Of a stretch of DNA of 64,000 nucleotides, positions 48,201 through 62,000 are shown one piece after another. Made by a program: the position numbers and the translations under genes. The notes beneath the pieces were generated by a model that worked only from the letters and a program-made list of their open reading frames with translations, was not told where the DNA came from and did not search any database. Within the stretch, counting starts at the first letter, position 1, and every line of letters starts with the position of its first letter. The stretch covers positions 123,492,467 to 123,556,466 of the forward strand of contig CM041084.1 of the NCBI GenBank assembly GCA_023079485.1. Direction: 5' to 3'. Origin of the DNA: Archilochus colubris (taxonomy: Eukaryota > Chordata > Aves > Apodiformes > Trochilidae).

Positions 48201-50701
48201 AGTGAAAAATAACTAACATATCAGCAAATTTTTTGCAAGATATCCTAGAAGCAAAAAAATTGTTAGAGAATCTGGAGAGAATTTGCAGTGATACCTTTAT
48301 AAAATTATTTGCAAGTATTTTTTCCTATTTTTAACACAAAACCAGTTAGCTCTAAGTGAACTGCCCAGTTTGATTATTTTATGTTAGACTCAATTACAAA
48401 TGAGAATTGAAATTTTTCTTGGAATAGGTAGGATGAACTTGTATTAATATTGGTGTGTAGACTTTAGACTTCAATCCAGTGACCAGTGATTTTGTATTGA
48501 ATAAAATCAGGGGTGATATACTGCTAGCTTTGTCTGTGAGGGAGGACATTGATATGGCCATTAAATCAGCATATGTTGCTAATGATATAACTGATAAGAA
48601 ATAAACTCAAACCCCAATAAAATTTCTATAATTCAATATTAATAATAAATAGCTAAAAAGATTTTTTATATACATACATTTGTGTGTGTTTATGCTTTTA
48701 AACACCATTACCATACAGATGGACCTATCAATGATATTACAGGAAATGTATGTGTGAAAATTAATAGCTACAAAGCCGTAGCACAGAACTTTGAAATAAA
48801 GATAGCAGGGGCATAGAAAATATAGCAACAGAATAACAGAATTTCCACAGCTATTCACACATATGACCCATAATTACTGATACAGAGCTGTGTGTCAGCC
48901 TAATGAAGCTGCTCACCTCTGATAACATAGGAGACCTGGATTTAGTGTATGTATACCAGAACTAGGTAGTTGTGCTGGCACAAGGATTCAAAATCAGATA
49001 AACTGAACTAATCAGAACAGTGAGAACTAATGGAGGCATCAGAACTAATCAGAGCTATACAGAATTTTCCTGCACTTTACTACAGCATACATACATATTG
49101 TTTTACTATCACAAAAGGAAGTTCTTCAAGGTTTTGCCTATTTGACCGGTCTGGTTACCATTCTTCAAGGACTGGTTATCATATCCAAGTGCAGCTCTAG
49201 CTAGTTGAACCCTGGCTCTGATGCTGCTTGGGCAAAGTAGAATGAAGAACAGAGAAGAAAAATGGAAACATAATCCCTTAGGTGTTACTTCTCTGTTGCT
49301 CTGTTTGCAGATGACTCTTATCCATCCTGACCCTGGCAGCAGATACAGTGAGACCCTGTTTTCTTGGTGTTTTCTAGGTGAACAGACACTACTCTGCACA
49401 CCTCTGTGGCAGGATTATGTCCAGTTACAACTGTCCTTATTGAGGAGGATAAAGGTGGGGAATCTTTTGTGGAACAGTGATCAGTGGGTTTGGTTTTCCT
49501 AAAAGGACAGGAAGTACCTTTAGAAAGGGATTTGCATGCAAAAAAGTTGAGCATTAGAGAAGTCTGTCCAATATAGAGGCAATATTTCACATTCTTTCCC
49601 TACCCTGTCCTCAGGCCAACACTGAAGTCAGCCGTGGAAAATCTGTCACACACACACTTCTGTGCAGGCTCTGTGGCATGTCTGAGACACCAAAACCAAT
49701 TTATTCTTCTATGACCCCTAAATGGATATCTGCTTTCAGAAACACAATAAACTGGTTCAAGCTATATCTACACTACTACCACACAATTATATAGCTTTCT
49801 GCAATTACCCCTACTGTGCAAATATTTAAATGTCACCTGGATACATAGTTCTCTGCTTAGGTGGTAAGAGCTTTTCAGGGTGAGATATTACTCATTTGTA
49901 TCCTGTCAAATGAAGCAGTCATGTTTTCACTTACATATCCCAACAGGTGTTGCCAGAAGTTATTACTTTCAGCCTAGGACGAAGTCTCATAGATGTGAAG
50001 TAACGGCGACAACATTCCTACTACTATCATCAGCACTTGCTTTTTTCCTTCCTGCATATTTCCTTCCTGCTTTACCTTCCAAAGGTAATTTGGAGTTTAA
50101 GAAAGAGAAAAATTTATTGTTGAATTTGAGAAACAAATTTGGGGCTTGGATTTCTGCTCTGTTACATGTATGACATCTGGAGAACATTGGGATTTCTGAG
50201 AGGAACAATTATCATGTCCTTGATATGAGTACTACCTGAAGGGCCTCAGCTGTATGAATGCATCTGCAATTCTAATACCAGATTTGGAATTCTAGATTCT
50301 AACCTAAAATCAGGGTGCTAAAATATTAAATGATTCTAAAACCCAGTGAACTTGAATCTCTATGTAGATTGATTTTGATCTGGATAAGGATTGAACTCTT
50401 AATGACATTAATTGTCTGTCTCCCCTAATGTATTATAAGCTAACAAATAAATCACTGAAGTTGAATTGTCATCACATTTGAAATATCAACTTGATTTTGT
50501 GCATTTGTGTGTTTTATTAAAAAAAATTAACAAAACAAAGACAATGAAAATATACTAACTTGCAGTTGTTTCTGTAACATTTCAAGACACTTTCAGAAGA
50601 AAGGTCATTTTGCTCTGGGTGTCCTCTTAGCATTCAATAAATATATTTGTAAAGGTTTTTATTAGAAATAAATATTGAAAAAGAAAAAAAAAAAGGAAAA
50701 A

Positions 50702-50717
50702 GAAAAAGATCTTTTTC
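50702..50717. repeat. Perfect 16-bp palindrome
   Basis: GAAAAAGATCTTTTTC equals its own reverse complement. It lies at the end of an A-rich run, with another GAAAAAG at 50724. Confidence 0.85.
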
Positions 50718-52435
50718 ATTTTTGAAAAAGACCTTGACATCTCCTCTAATAGGAATGATCTATTACCATCTATAGAAAGAATAATCCCATTTTACTGAAC
50801 TGTAGGATTTTAACTTAGCTCATAATATTGTAGACACCAGAGAATGTGGTTTTGTGATATGTTCTGATAATGGGACTGGAAATTGATACCTTTTTATAGT
50901 GAAATAGTGAATGTTAATCAAGGCATTAGAGTGCATATTTTCACAAGCAGTTGTGCTTAATGGTAACTTTGCTGAGTACCGCAGATCAAAATTAAGCTCT
51001 GTGTCAACATGAGTTTCAGTAACTTTGAGACTATATTAGTGGACACCATAATCTTTGTTATATAGACAGAAATTACTTTGTCAACTTTACCCATTGTTTA
51101 TGTCAGGATAGGGAAGTCACATTGAGAGTGTTATAAATTTGATTCACAATTACAACTGAATAATACTTCAAATCACAGCAGAAGGCCAGATGCTACAGAT
51201 TTGTAGCATACAGAAGCATGACAGAGCCAGCTGGAGCAAATAAAAGCAGGGTTTTGTTATAAAGCTATTGTTCTTCCATATGCTTGGTCCTATGTGCACA
51301 TAGCTGAACAATATTCCACTTGAGGATGTATAACAGACTATATATGCAAGCATCGATTCTATCCGCTTTCAACAAAAAGGGAGCAGTTTAATCAGTGAAC
51401 TGCATCTGGAAACCTTCATTCCATTCTGCTCATGCTCAAAAAAGTCTCTGGTTCTAAACTGAGAATCCTTGCAAATATTAGCAATAAATGTTATAAAAAT
51501 AACATTTAGTAAATGATTTAAAATTTGAAAGCCTTGAAATTCCTATCATGTCTGCAGATAATATACAAATGAAATTCAGGGTACCTTTCACAAATTTGAA
51601 TCTGATTTGAATTGCTAATTGTATTTCAGTTGGACTCCAATCGAATTTAATTATTAATGCAAACAAAAAATGATTACTTAAGAAATGCATATTCCAGAGA
51701 TTAGCTGGTCAAATAAATCCAGTAATAAACTTGTATTTATAATCAGTGACACAATAAACTGGTATTTGATTTGGCATAGACTTTCTTCGACCTCTTTCTC
51801 CTTTGTCTAAATCAATATTATTTTGTGACAGTTGCAGTTAGATGAGTGTCAGTGTTGCGCATTTGATGTCGTCTGCCTTATCCTTGACAGAAAAGGTATT
51901 GGAGATTATCCATTTGTATCCTTGAAAAAAAAAGACTTCTTCTTTCAGCTTCTTTTTCTTTTGTAGTCATTATCTAAAAGCTGCAGCTCCTGGATTCCTT
52001 GTGTAAAGTGAGAAATAGCTAAGCAGTTGATTATTAAACTGAGAGGTATAAAAGATTTTAAAGATGGGCTTTGCATTTCGGTTAATTGAAACCTTTTGGA
52101 ATAACAATATTTCACATAGAAATGTAGCCATTTCAGAGCATGACAATGAAACACTGGGGCAAAGGGCTTCACAAAAACAAAAAAGAAAATCTGTCATTTG
52201 CAATAATTACTGCCTTAAGGTTTCTGCTCAGTTCTGATGAAAATAATCAAAGAAAGGAAGATATAATTTTTTTTTTACCAATTCTAATCATTATTACCAG
52301 AAAAGAGATCTTGTTCTGTAGTCCTTACTCTGTTCCATTTTCCAAGTGTGTGTGAAATTTTCCTGACCAGGAAATCAGCATTTGGCTGGTGTTCTTTAAT
52401 GACTGAACAGGAGCATAGTTTATCACAACAAAGTC

Positions 52436-52457
52436 TGTAATGACTAAAGTCATTACA
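52436..52457. repeat. Perfect 10-bp inverted repeat, 2-base spacer
   Basis: TGTAATGACT, AA, AGTCATTACA. It is a near-palindrome around paired TGACT half-sites. Confidence 0.8.
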
Positions 52458-53811
52458 TTAACATTTTGCTAATAACTTTGGATATATCACTTCTATTTAA
52501 TAATTCAAACAAAATGTGCCAAATAGTGATATTGTAGAGTCTGCAATTTCAACTTTATCTTCAAGACTCTCATTCAGGCAACCAGTAGCTTTTAGGAAAG
52601 ACAATGAATATTAATGAAGTTTTCAGGTTGTGCTGAGATTTTTAATATGTTCTATGTTTTGGGGTGGTATCAGATTAGTGTATTTATCCTCAATTAGCAG
52701 AAGTCTCAGTTGGTGGATAAAATTAGTATGAGCTGCTGATAATAAAAATTTAATAATCCCTTCTTATTATAAAAGATTGTTAGTAGGGAACAGAAATTCA
52801 CCAATAAGGTTGCTCAGCAAGAAGAATCTTTTGATTAGAGAGGGTGGTTTACTTATTATGTAAAATAAACTTGTGGGTCAGTGATTAACATACCATTCAA
52901 ATGCTTGCCATTCTCTTCCTGTTCTACAGAAACTTCAAAATCTCACTAGAAACTTAAAGGTAGAAAAATTATGTGAAATGTGTATTAAAAGCAATTAACT
53001 TTTCATTTTAAGAACCTTTTTGTATATTTGTTTGATTTTTATTTGTTTTAGCAAGTGTAGAACTTGAATTTGCTGTCTGTAATCTGTGATCATATTTGTG
53101 TTGATAGACTGTTCACAGAAGTCAGCTATAAAATTTGTATCCATGTAATGGAGGAATACTGCAAATGAAAATATGCCCTTCCAGTAATGTTGCTTAAAAC
53201 TGGTATGGAATATGGAATATTAAACTTTGAAATACACATTTTGAAAATTTTATGCTGTTTCATGATAGAAAAAATATATAAAACACTGCATATATGTGAT
53301 AAAAATTCTATATTTTTATTTTGGCTCAGAGATATACTTGTAACAGAACAGAATCCCCGGGGATAATGATGTTTGATCCAATAAACACTTCCTGAGCAAT
53401 AATAATAAATAGCAAAATCTTCAACATTTCAAGAGATTTTAATGAACTGTCATGTTATTTTTGGTATACAAACAATAAATGTGAGATGAAAGTACATTTC
53501 TTTTATTAAATCCAGTATTATGATTAGATATATTGCCAGAAAAACCTGGAGAGTTTCAAGAATGTATATTATAGTGTGTAGCTTGTTCCTTAATTATTTT
53601 GATTTGGAATGAAACCTACGCCTGCAATAACCAACGACATCCTTTTAGTGTAGGCAGTAACAGGTAGAGAATCAGTGTCCTTAATCAAGGACAACAGCTG
53701 ATTTAAATGTATCCAAAAATACAAATGAAACTCGATAGTAGCATTTCCTTACAGAAATATTATATAGCTCTGTATATTCTTGAGTTTAGTCAGTCTTCAT
53801 TACATAACCCC

Positions 53812-53833
53812 TTTTTTTTTTTTTTTTTTTTAG
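53812..53833. repeat. poly-T run (22)
   Basis: Uninterrupted run of 22 T. Confidence 0.85.
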
Positions 53834-54109
53834 TTGTCTTGCCATTGTAAAGTCATCTGATATTGATTCCTCTGAGAAGCAATAGGGAAGTGGTTTGAAA
53901 TAGATGTGAGGCTTAGGAACTTTTTGAGTGTAGAACATGAATTTACTTTGTGCATACTATCTGTGGTTGTCAGATCTACCTGACATAGAATTAATCCTCT
54001 GATAATACTGTTATTTAGACACAGTGCATTCTTGAAATTATACTATTTTTTTAAGGAATCAATTATTTTTCATTGGTCTGCTTAGTTGTTAACACTGTTA
54101 TGAAACGAT

Positions 54110-54785
54110 AGGATCACAGGATGGTACAGGTGAGAAAGGAGGTCAAGAGGTCTTCACTTCAGCCTTTCCCTTTGGCAGGGCCATCTGTGAGCTCAGACCA
54201 GGCTGCTTACACCTGTGCTCTGTCAGGGCTTGTCAGCCTCCAGGGAGGGAGACCATACAGCTTTGCTGGGTGCCTTGCTGAGAACCTGTGCTCCTGCCCA
54301 ACCATGTCCCCCAGGAGTAAGGACCTCCTCATCTCTGTTCTGACCATCTTCTTTCCCTTTTATCCTCCTGCTCCATTGTTGTGAGGACCCTGGCTCCAGC
54401 TCCTCAACCACTTTCCCGTAGGTGTTGGGGAGTGCTGTGAGACCCCCTTCTTCTCTCCCTCACCAAGCCATCTCCTTTCCAGGCTGAATAATCCCAGTGC
54501 CTACAGCTGCTCCTCACTCCAGCCCTCAGAGTGCCGGGGAACTTCTGCTGGACTCACTTGAGTTTATCAGTGCCCCTTCCTGTCCTGTGGGCCCAAAACT
54601 ATATGCAGTATTTTAGATATACCCTAAAGAGTGTAGAATAAATGTAATTAATCACTTCTCTTGACTGTGATCATATACTCCAGGATATTTGTTGGTCTGA
54701 ACTGCTGCCAGGGCATGCTGCTGCCTCATGTTCAGCTTGATGCCTACTAGGATCCTCACGACCTTTTCCACAGAGCTCCTTCACA
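54110..54785 (-). mobile_element. Old CR1 LINE fragment, minus strand
   Basis: Read on the minus strand this is a decayed CR1 3' region. A worn octamer pair at the left edge (aggatcacaggatgg) is followed by the usual order of 3' sequence. CR1-like pieces near the right edge read 'gctgcctcatgttcagcttg' and 'cctactaggatcctcac' on the plus strand. Its middle diverges strongly from the other copies, so it is an old or different subfamily. The 87-codon frame at 54121-54384 is antisense and I do not consider it a gene. Confidence 0.75.
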
Positions 54786-57700
54786 GAAAACATGACATTC
54801 TAGAATTAGAAAGTGCCATGTCTGTGATAACAGTTAGTTTAGGTCCAGGCAGGTAATCACTGGTAGGTTTAGTCAAGTTTATGCACCGTGGAGCCCTATT
54901 TCATACATGGCTTAGTGATGTCTAAGGTTTCAGTCTAAAGAATAGTGTGGGAGTTTAATAAGAATGTATGCTGAGCAGCTCTCCCTTCTCATGTATATTT
55001 TTTTCCATAATATGCAGATCAGAAGTTTACCTAAAATGAGAATTTTTTGCACAATAAAATTTCTATTAGTAAACTTCAATCCTACTCATTAGTTCTAATA
55101 ACACTAGAAGAAATCCAAAGGTAACATAAATTTAAAAAAATAATATATATAACGTGATAAAGAAATATAATACAATATAATTAATATTACATGGTATGGT
55201 GTAGTAATATATATAATATAATTAATACAGTGTAATTTAATATTTATTATTAAGAAAAAATGTATTAGTTGCAACTGATACAGTGAGTTTCCGAGCTCAG
55301 AAAGGACATTTTAATAGAAATTTTCATGAAAGAATAGTCTAATGCATAAGATAAATGTGTAATATTTTTTCTTTCAGAGTTTTTGTTTGGTGATTTGGTG
55401 TTTTTTTTAAATCTGAGAATACTTTCTTTATGGAATAGATAATGGCAGTGATAAAATATTTAATAAAGTTACGTAAATGTCCAGGATCCATTCTGAAATC
55501 ATTGTAGTTCTGTTCCATTTAAAAAAACTTGATGAAACCTCTTAACTGTTACTGCTGCAAAGCAATTGATTGCTGCTATACCTACTCTCTGTCAAGAGCC
55601 AGTTAAACACAACAGAAGACTAAACTGTTTAGATGTTTCTACCATGTTTTAAATAGAAAATCCATTCCAGTCACAAAGTAAGATAAGAATGAAAGATATG
55701 CTCTTTACTGGGTAATGTTAAGCATTCATCAAAGAGGGGCATTTCATTCTTCTATCAGACAAAGGATTGCTTACTAATTAGCTACATGAAGGAGAAGACT
55801 GACAGCGTATTTAGGGAAACACTCCTTAATGAATTAAAGAAGATTCTTTTATTTTTTTCATCCTGAAGGTCGAAATAGAAGGAGCTTGGAAAAAAACCCA
55901 TGACACTAAACCAGGCCATATCTTTCAGAAGGCTTTGAAAGGATGACTGGATATAGGACCTGAAGAGCATCTTGAGGGGAAGAAAAAAAAGCTGAAAAGT
56001 TGACTGCCAGCATACAAGGAGGGATCAGCAAGTGAACTGAACAGTGCAACATTATGGAAAAAGGTTTAGTATACTTTATAAAATGTCTTTTTGTAATCTT
56101 TAATAGATCTTTTCAGTTTTCAATAGTATGACTTAATACTTGTATTTTAATTTTTATTAGTTTATCCTTCTATGTTCTATTTGCTCCCTTCTATTGGCCT
56201 CTGCAATACTCAGGCTGGCCATGTAGAAAGATAGATGATGTCTCTCTTTCCAGCAGCATTCCTCTTTACATGACTCATTTCTTGCTATAACTATTCTGTC
56301 ATATCACACTGGCTGATCATGATGATTAACTCAAATATGTTCCAAAAATATCCTTTGATGCAAAAGTATTAAAGCATCAATCAGTCAGCCTCTAATTGTG
56401 ATTTATTAGCCTTCAAGTATCTTCAATGATTTGAATTCTTTTTTTCTATTTCTGTCATGAAACAACTGCTACATATCTATTCCATGAAATAAAATGTCTA
56501 ATTTGTTTCTGTATTCAGCAGGTAAATATATTTAATGGATTCTATTACTAGGATAGCTGGAACATCTAAAAATACAATTCTTTAACTTCCTTGAAAGAAA
56601 CAAACCTGTTTCCTATGCTCCATACTATATTTCTATGTTTTACGGAGTATGTTTTTAAACACAGTAGTATATAGAAACAATGTAAAAATACCTTGTTTAC
56701 CTTTGTAAGAATGTTGTGTAAACTCAGATTTCTTTTTGATTTGAAATTAATTTTAAAGTAGTGGTTACACTGAAGATAAGCCTATCTGCTTGTTGAGAGT
56801 ACTTTAAAGTTGATCCAAATAAGAGTTTCCCAAAATACTGTTTCAAAACAACTTGGCTGACCTAAGCCTAAGGAATGACCTGAGGTCTGACAGGAGTAAA
56901 GATTAATTTATGACAATGAATCTGGTGTCTCTGTAGACCTATCCAAATATGTTAAATGCACTCAGAATGCTTCTATCTTTTAGTGCCACTGATCCAAATT
57001 ATAAACCTGATGAAATATTTTTCTACATAGTGCTTCAAAGCCAATTCTTTCTTTTTCCAAAACTGAAGCCAGAAATAGTAATGTCTCACAGGGAGTAATT
57101 CACTTACCTAAGTACAGGTAGGGAATCCTGTGTGAGGTAGTTTAGTTTCTGATCTGACCATAGAGGATGAACAGAAGAGACACGAGCCTTCAAGAGATCT
57201 GCACACTTCTGCAGAAGCAGACAGAGATGGGGCTGTGTACTTTCTGGAGTCTCACAACACACTGGACACCTATGCTTGCTCAAGTGAATTGACCCCTCAG
57301 TCTTTATTTAGAGTACATTTTTACTCCTTGATGGTGACAGTGTGTGGCACTAAAGATCAGCAGATGTATTATTGTTCTACTTCCTTTAAGAAAGAGGAGA
57401 ACAAGAACTTATATTCTGAGGATTCATATTTTACTGAAGAAGTATTGGCCCTTATTAATGGTCCAAGGATATATCTAACTTTTATCAGTCTTCCATTTTT
57501 GCCAAGTTTTTAGCTTGGCTTAAGGCATAGATTTCAGTCTCCAGTTAGAGATGAAAATGATAGGAACTGTTGTATAAGTTACCAAAAAACATAGCTTTGA
57601 TCGAACTTGGCTCATTTATTATGTAAAAGATGCTTAAAAGGGTACCTATTATCTATCTGTAACACAGTACTAATCTTTCAAAGATTAAAGGTCTGATCTA

Positions 57701-58304
57701 ATGCACATAGAACTCAGTTTAAAGGTGCCCACAGAGTTTAAAAGGACTTGAGAAAACTCCCGAGTGATAAGAATAAATTAATAACAGTTTGCAATAACAA
57801 ATACCTTTTCCCTTTGTTGAAAATGTATTACAATTATGACAGGGGTTTTTATAATGCTAATGAAACAAATGATAAAATATGGAAAGCTGCCTTTCAACTC
57901 TGCTGAAGATGTGTTTGGTTGACTGATAGGAAAATAATTCCTTTTAAGCTTTTATGAAATATTGCCTTCTTTTATAATCTGAATGTATATGTAAGTACAT
58001 ATATGTACAAATATATTTTTTTTAAATCAGTAAATATATAAATAAATTATTCTATTATATCTCTTTTGCCTACAATACTTTTAACTCAGACTAATTCCTG
58101 CAAACATAATCAGTTAGTCAGATGGAGTTTGTGTGTCAGTGGTATTCTGGAAGAAAATGACAGAGGAAGCTATAGACCCTCTGGTCAAATATTCTTGTCT
58201 GTAATAGTTGCTAAACTCTCTTGAAATTCACAACTGATGTGCCAGTTATAGAACTGCTGAATGCATAATATTAATTTTTTTAAGACATTTTAAAATATTC
58301 TGTA
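54786..58304. other. AT-rich sequence without recognisable genes
   Basis: No gene is recognised. The part at about 55131-55260 is almost pure A/T. Confidence 0.5.
55131..55260. repeat. A/T-rich low-complexity region
   Basis: TATATA- and TAATAT-type sequence with very few G or C. It is a likely easily melted or slippage-prone stretch. Confidence 0.7.
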
Positions 58305-59005
58305 AGATACTGGTTTGAGAGCAGCACTAAGGAGGAGGACTTGGGAGTTTTGGTTGATGAGAAGCTCAACATGAGCCAGCAATATGTGCTTGCAGTCCAG
58401 AAAACTGACCATGTCTTGGGCTGCATCAAAAGAAACGTGGCCAGCAGGTCAAGGGAGTTGATTTTCCCTCTCTGCTTCACGCTCATGAGAGCCCTCCCAA
58501 AGTACTGTGCCCAGCTCTGGAGCCCCCACCACAAGAAGGACTTGAAACTGTTGGAGTGAGTCTAGAGGAGTGACATGAGGATGATCAGAAGGCTGGAGCA
58601 CCTCTTCTGCAAAGAGGCTGAGAGAATAAGGGTTGTTCAGCCTGTAGAAGAGAATGTTCTGGGGAGACCTTATAGCTCTCCAGTACCTGAATGGGACCTA
58701 CAGCTGGAGAGGGACAATGACATGTAGCAATAGGATGAGTGGTAATGGCTTTAAACTGGAAGAGGAAAAATTTAGGTTAGATATCAGGAAGAAATTTTTT
58801 ACTGTGCAGGTGGTGAGCCCCTGGAACAGGTTGCCCAGGTAAGCTGTGGATGTCCCCTTCTTGGAAGCGTTCAAGACCAGGTTGGATGGGGCTTTAAGAA
58901 ACATGGTCTAGTGGAAGGTGTCTGTGCCCATGTCAGGGGGGATAAAACTAGATGATGTTTATGGTCCTTTTCAGCCAAAATCATTGTATGATTCTATGAG
59001 TCTAT
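58305..59005 (+). mobile_element. CR1 LINE fragment, post-RT domain to 3' end, plus strand
   Basis: The fragment starts just downstream of the RT palm and ends GATTCTATGAGTCTAT at 59005. It shows the usual 3' sequence order ('ggtgagcccctggaacagg', 'ttgcccag', 'catggtctagtgg'). It is moderately diverged and of a different subfamily from the 42 and 47 kb copies. Confidence 0.9.
58341..58842 (+). pseudogene. CR1 post-RT domain remnant
   Basis: The frame at 58341-58559 reads [50 protein letters not shown] and then a TGA. The C-terminal part resumes at 58654-58842 ([42 protein letters not shown]). No RT motif is included. The stop codon and the frame changes make it inactive. Confidence 0.85.
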
Positions 59006-62000
59006 ACTGTAGATTTTTTGGGGGGGTTCAAAAGCCCCAATCCCCCACTTGAAGAACTGTAATTTTATTTACTGTTTTTACAATTGTTTGTATGTTGCTT
59101 GTATCTATTGTTTGTAGAATCTTTATAAGGTATCAACTGAAATCAAATGGAAAATTTTTACTGATGTGACATTTATGGAGTCCTTGACCTAATTCACCCC
59201 ACTTCACCTGAAGCATATTCTAGAATAAGAACCTAAAACCTCTATTATCCTTTAAAATATAGCCTTTTGTAAATAATAACTATTTACAATTACTCCTTAT
59301 GTTCATTGAACAAATTATGCTAATAATAGCTCACAGTATTTAAAAAAAGCCTGGAAAATAGCATTCATATTACTTAGCATTACCTTATGTTGTTTCAGTG
59401 AAGTTGAAAGTTGATGAAAAATTTATACCCTTTGAATCCACTCACTTAAATTTAGAATAATTGTGAATCAGTTTAATGCTGAGAAAGGAAAAGAATTAGA
59501 AGAATAAGACTGAAATGAACTAGATGAATTTTTGCTAACAAAAACTCTAATGTTTTGCTGGGGAATTGCAGTCTTTTCAAACCACTTTTAAAGTGTACCT
59601 AAAGACATCTAGCACATTGTAACATGGTAGAGATCATGCTTTCTCACAGAAGTAGTTGTTTTTTGACCTGTTACCCACAGCTGTATTTATCTATTCACAT
59701 TTCACAAAAGAACTATTTCCACCTGAGGCAAAAGGTGGTATTCACGGAGAAAGATTTTCAAATTAGACTAAATCTTGGTTATTATATATAGTGTTCTTAT
59801 GCACTGCCTCTTTCTTAACATCTTAACAAATTCACTGTTTTGAATTTGGTCCAAAGCATCTTAATCCTCCTCCTGATACAAGAAAACAAGTCTAAGAAAT
59901 TTAAATATTTCAGTTGTGCATACATTTTTTTAAAAAAAATAACATAATAAAGAACCTGAAGTACTTAGTATAAAATGACAGCTTGCATCTCTCCAAGCAG
60001 ACCCTCAATCATGACTTCCCTATCATGTCATAGACCATTGTGGTACACAAAAGCAGAGTACATAAGTGTGAGGAAGAAACAAAATTTTCACTCTTGCATG
60101 TGTAGGTGCAGAAGCTTCCTTAGAGCCACATTTGCATAAATATACATATAATACTTACAGAACAGTCTGTTACCAGATGGAAAAGTACAGTTCTGAGGTG
60201 GGTGAAGTAATGACAGGCCTGCAAAACCTTATTCAGGTTAGACAGTTTTGGATTCTGGTGAGTATGTGAAAAACACAAGGTGAAATTTCTTGCTAATGTT
60301 CAATAGAGTTTTTCATGCTTTCTCCAGTCATGTTGCAAAGATAGAGCTCAGGCAGTCTGTGTCCCTGGGCCAGGATGCTACTTTCAGTAACTATGAAAGG
60401 AGGGACTGTGAAGCTGGCAAAAGAAATGCAGCATATAAAATGAAGGATAAGGGTATTAATAAGAAAAATTCAAATAAAGTCAGTTTCTTACAAATGAGGA
60501 AGAATTTTTTTAGCTTAGTATTTAATAAAACTATATAAAAGAAACAAGAAAACACACATAAATACCATTTTACTTAAATATTTAGAAACATGTACTTTTG
60601 TTTTCAGCTTTCTAGCCTATTCCCCTTCAGGAATAGGGCTGGTAAACCTGTAAGAGCTCATGGTTACAGCCCAAAAGACTTTTGTTCTCCTAGCTTTTAG
60701 TTCTTGACATAATATAGTAGATACCTTGCTAAACATAGCTTTCCCATGTAATAATGACAGTCACAAGACAAACCACCACAAATAGCCAAAATGCTCCCCA
60801 ACATCCTTTTAATCTTTATATTTAATACACTACTGTGCCAGACTGATCAGTTCCACAAAATCCTGGTGCTACTGTAATTTATTAACATAATTGTGATGAT
60901 AATTTTGCAAAATTTATTTAAAAATGTTAAGGAAAAGAAACTTAACACGTTTTAATTTTTATGATTTTAATATATAAGACAATAAATATATTTCTTCGGT
61001 GTTTTACAGTGGTGAGGAGAAAATATAAATCTGTAACAAAAAACATATGGTCAGCATTTACAAATGATATGTTCAAACAAAAAATATATGATTTCAATAT
61101 GTTTTAACAAATAAAAAGTCCTGAAGTGTTCCTTTGCAAATATGCACAAAATCAGAAGTATTTTTTAGCTTGCTTTACTGTTCTGGTAAAGAGTGCTATG
61201 AATTAAGAAAAGTTAGTATGAACTAGTTAGTCACAGTACCTATGTTATTTTAAGAAGTTGAATAAATAAATTTTTACAGTTATACACAACTATCTGCAGA
61301 GTTTATTATAAGCAAATTGATTGGATTTTTTTTCCCCTGTGGTTGTTGTCCTCCTTAACATTTTAAAATAAAAATTTAATAGCCATGTCTATTTTTCTAG
61401 CCAAGGCTAGAATACAAGATTATAACAGGTAATTTACTGTATTGATCACTTAGACTTGGTATTCCTCTCTCCTCTCCTCAGTAGCCAGTCTGTTACATTT
61501 TAAAAACAAACATGATTTTCAGTCTGCTGATTAAAAGGTTTCCTCCTGAGTCTCAAATGAATAAGTCAGAGTAGAGTGCAATTGACAACACTTAAAAACA
61601 AAATGTGCACTTCAGAGGTTATTCTATGAAATCTTCAGGTTGGCTTTCTCTATATACACTGGTGTTTGAACTGAAAGTGCCACAAAGGCAGTTTAACTTT
61701 CAATAGCTCAAGTATTTTAGATTATGCAGAAAATATATTTAGAATTGAAGAAACAAGTTTTCATTGTTATCTTGTTTTTGGAGACTTCTTTGGTTTACAG
61801 TTCTGAGTTCCTGAATAAGAAGTTCCCTTTCTTATCAAATACTTTTCTTATCACAGATGACAAAAATATAGAAATAGAGAAAAACTATTCACAGAACTTG
61901 TGTGTTTCATACCATTTTTACCCAAAGGATTTCTTCAAAGTTTCAGATTTTATTTTGTGCTCTTGATGAATTCAGTAAATCTAAAAGCATTAAGAAAACA

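Larger units (their letters stand above)
48031..54109. other. AT-rich sequence without recognisable genes
   Basis: No gene or named repeat was found. It contains a GTTTT-type tract (48141-48200), an A-rich run with a 16-bp palindrome (50684-50730), a small cluster of CpGs at about 51785-51875 and a poly-T run at 53812. The frame at 49221-49502 has no family resemblance. Confidence 0.5.

Noticed and set aside
54121..54384. An 87-codon plus-strand frame that looks protein-like
   Set aside because: It is antisense to a minus-strand CR1 3' region. The Ser/Pro/Leu-rich residues reflect CR1 sequence, not a gene.
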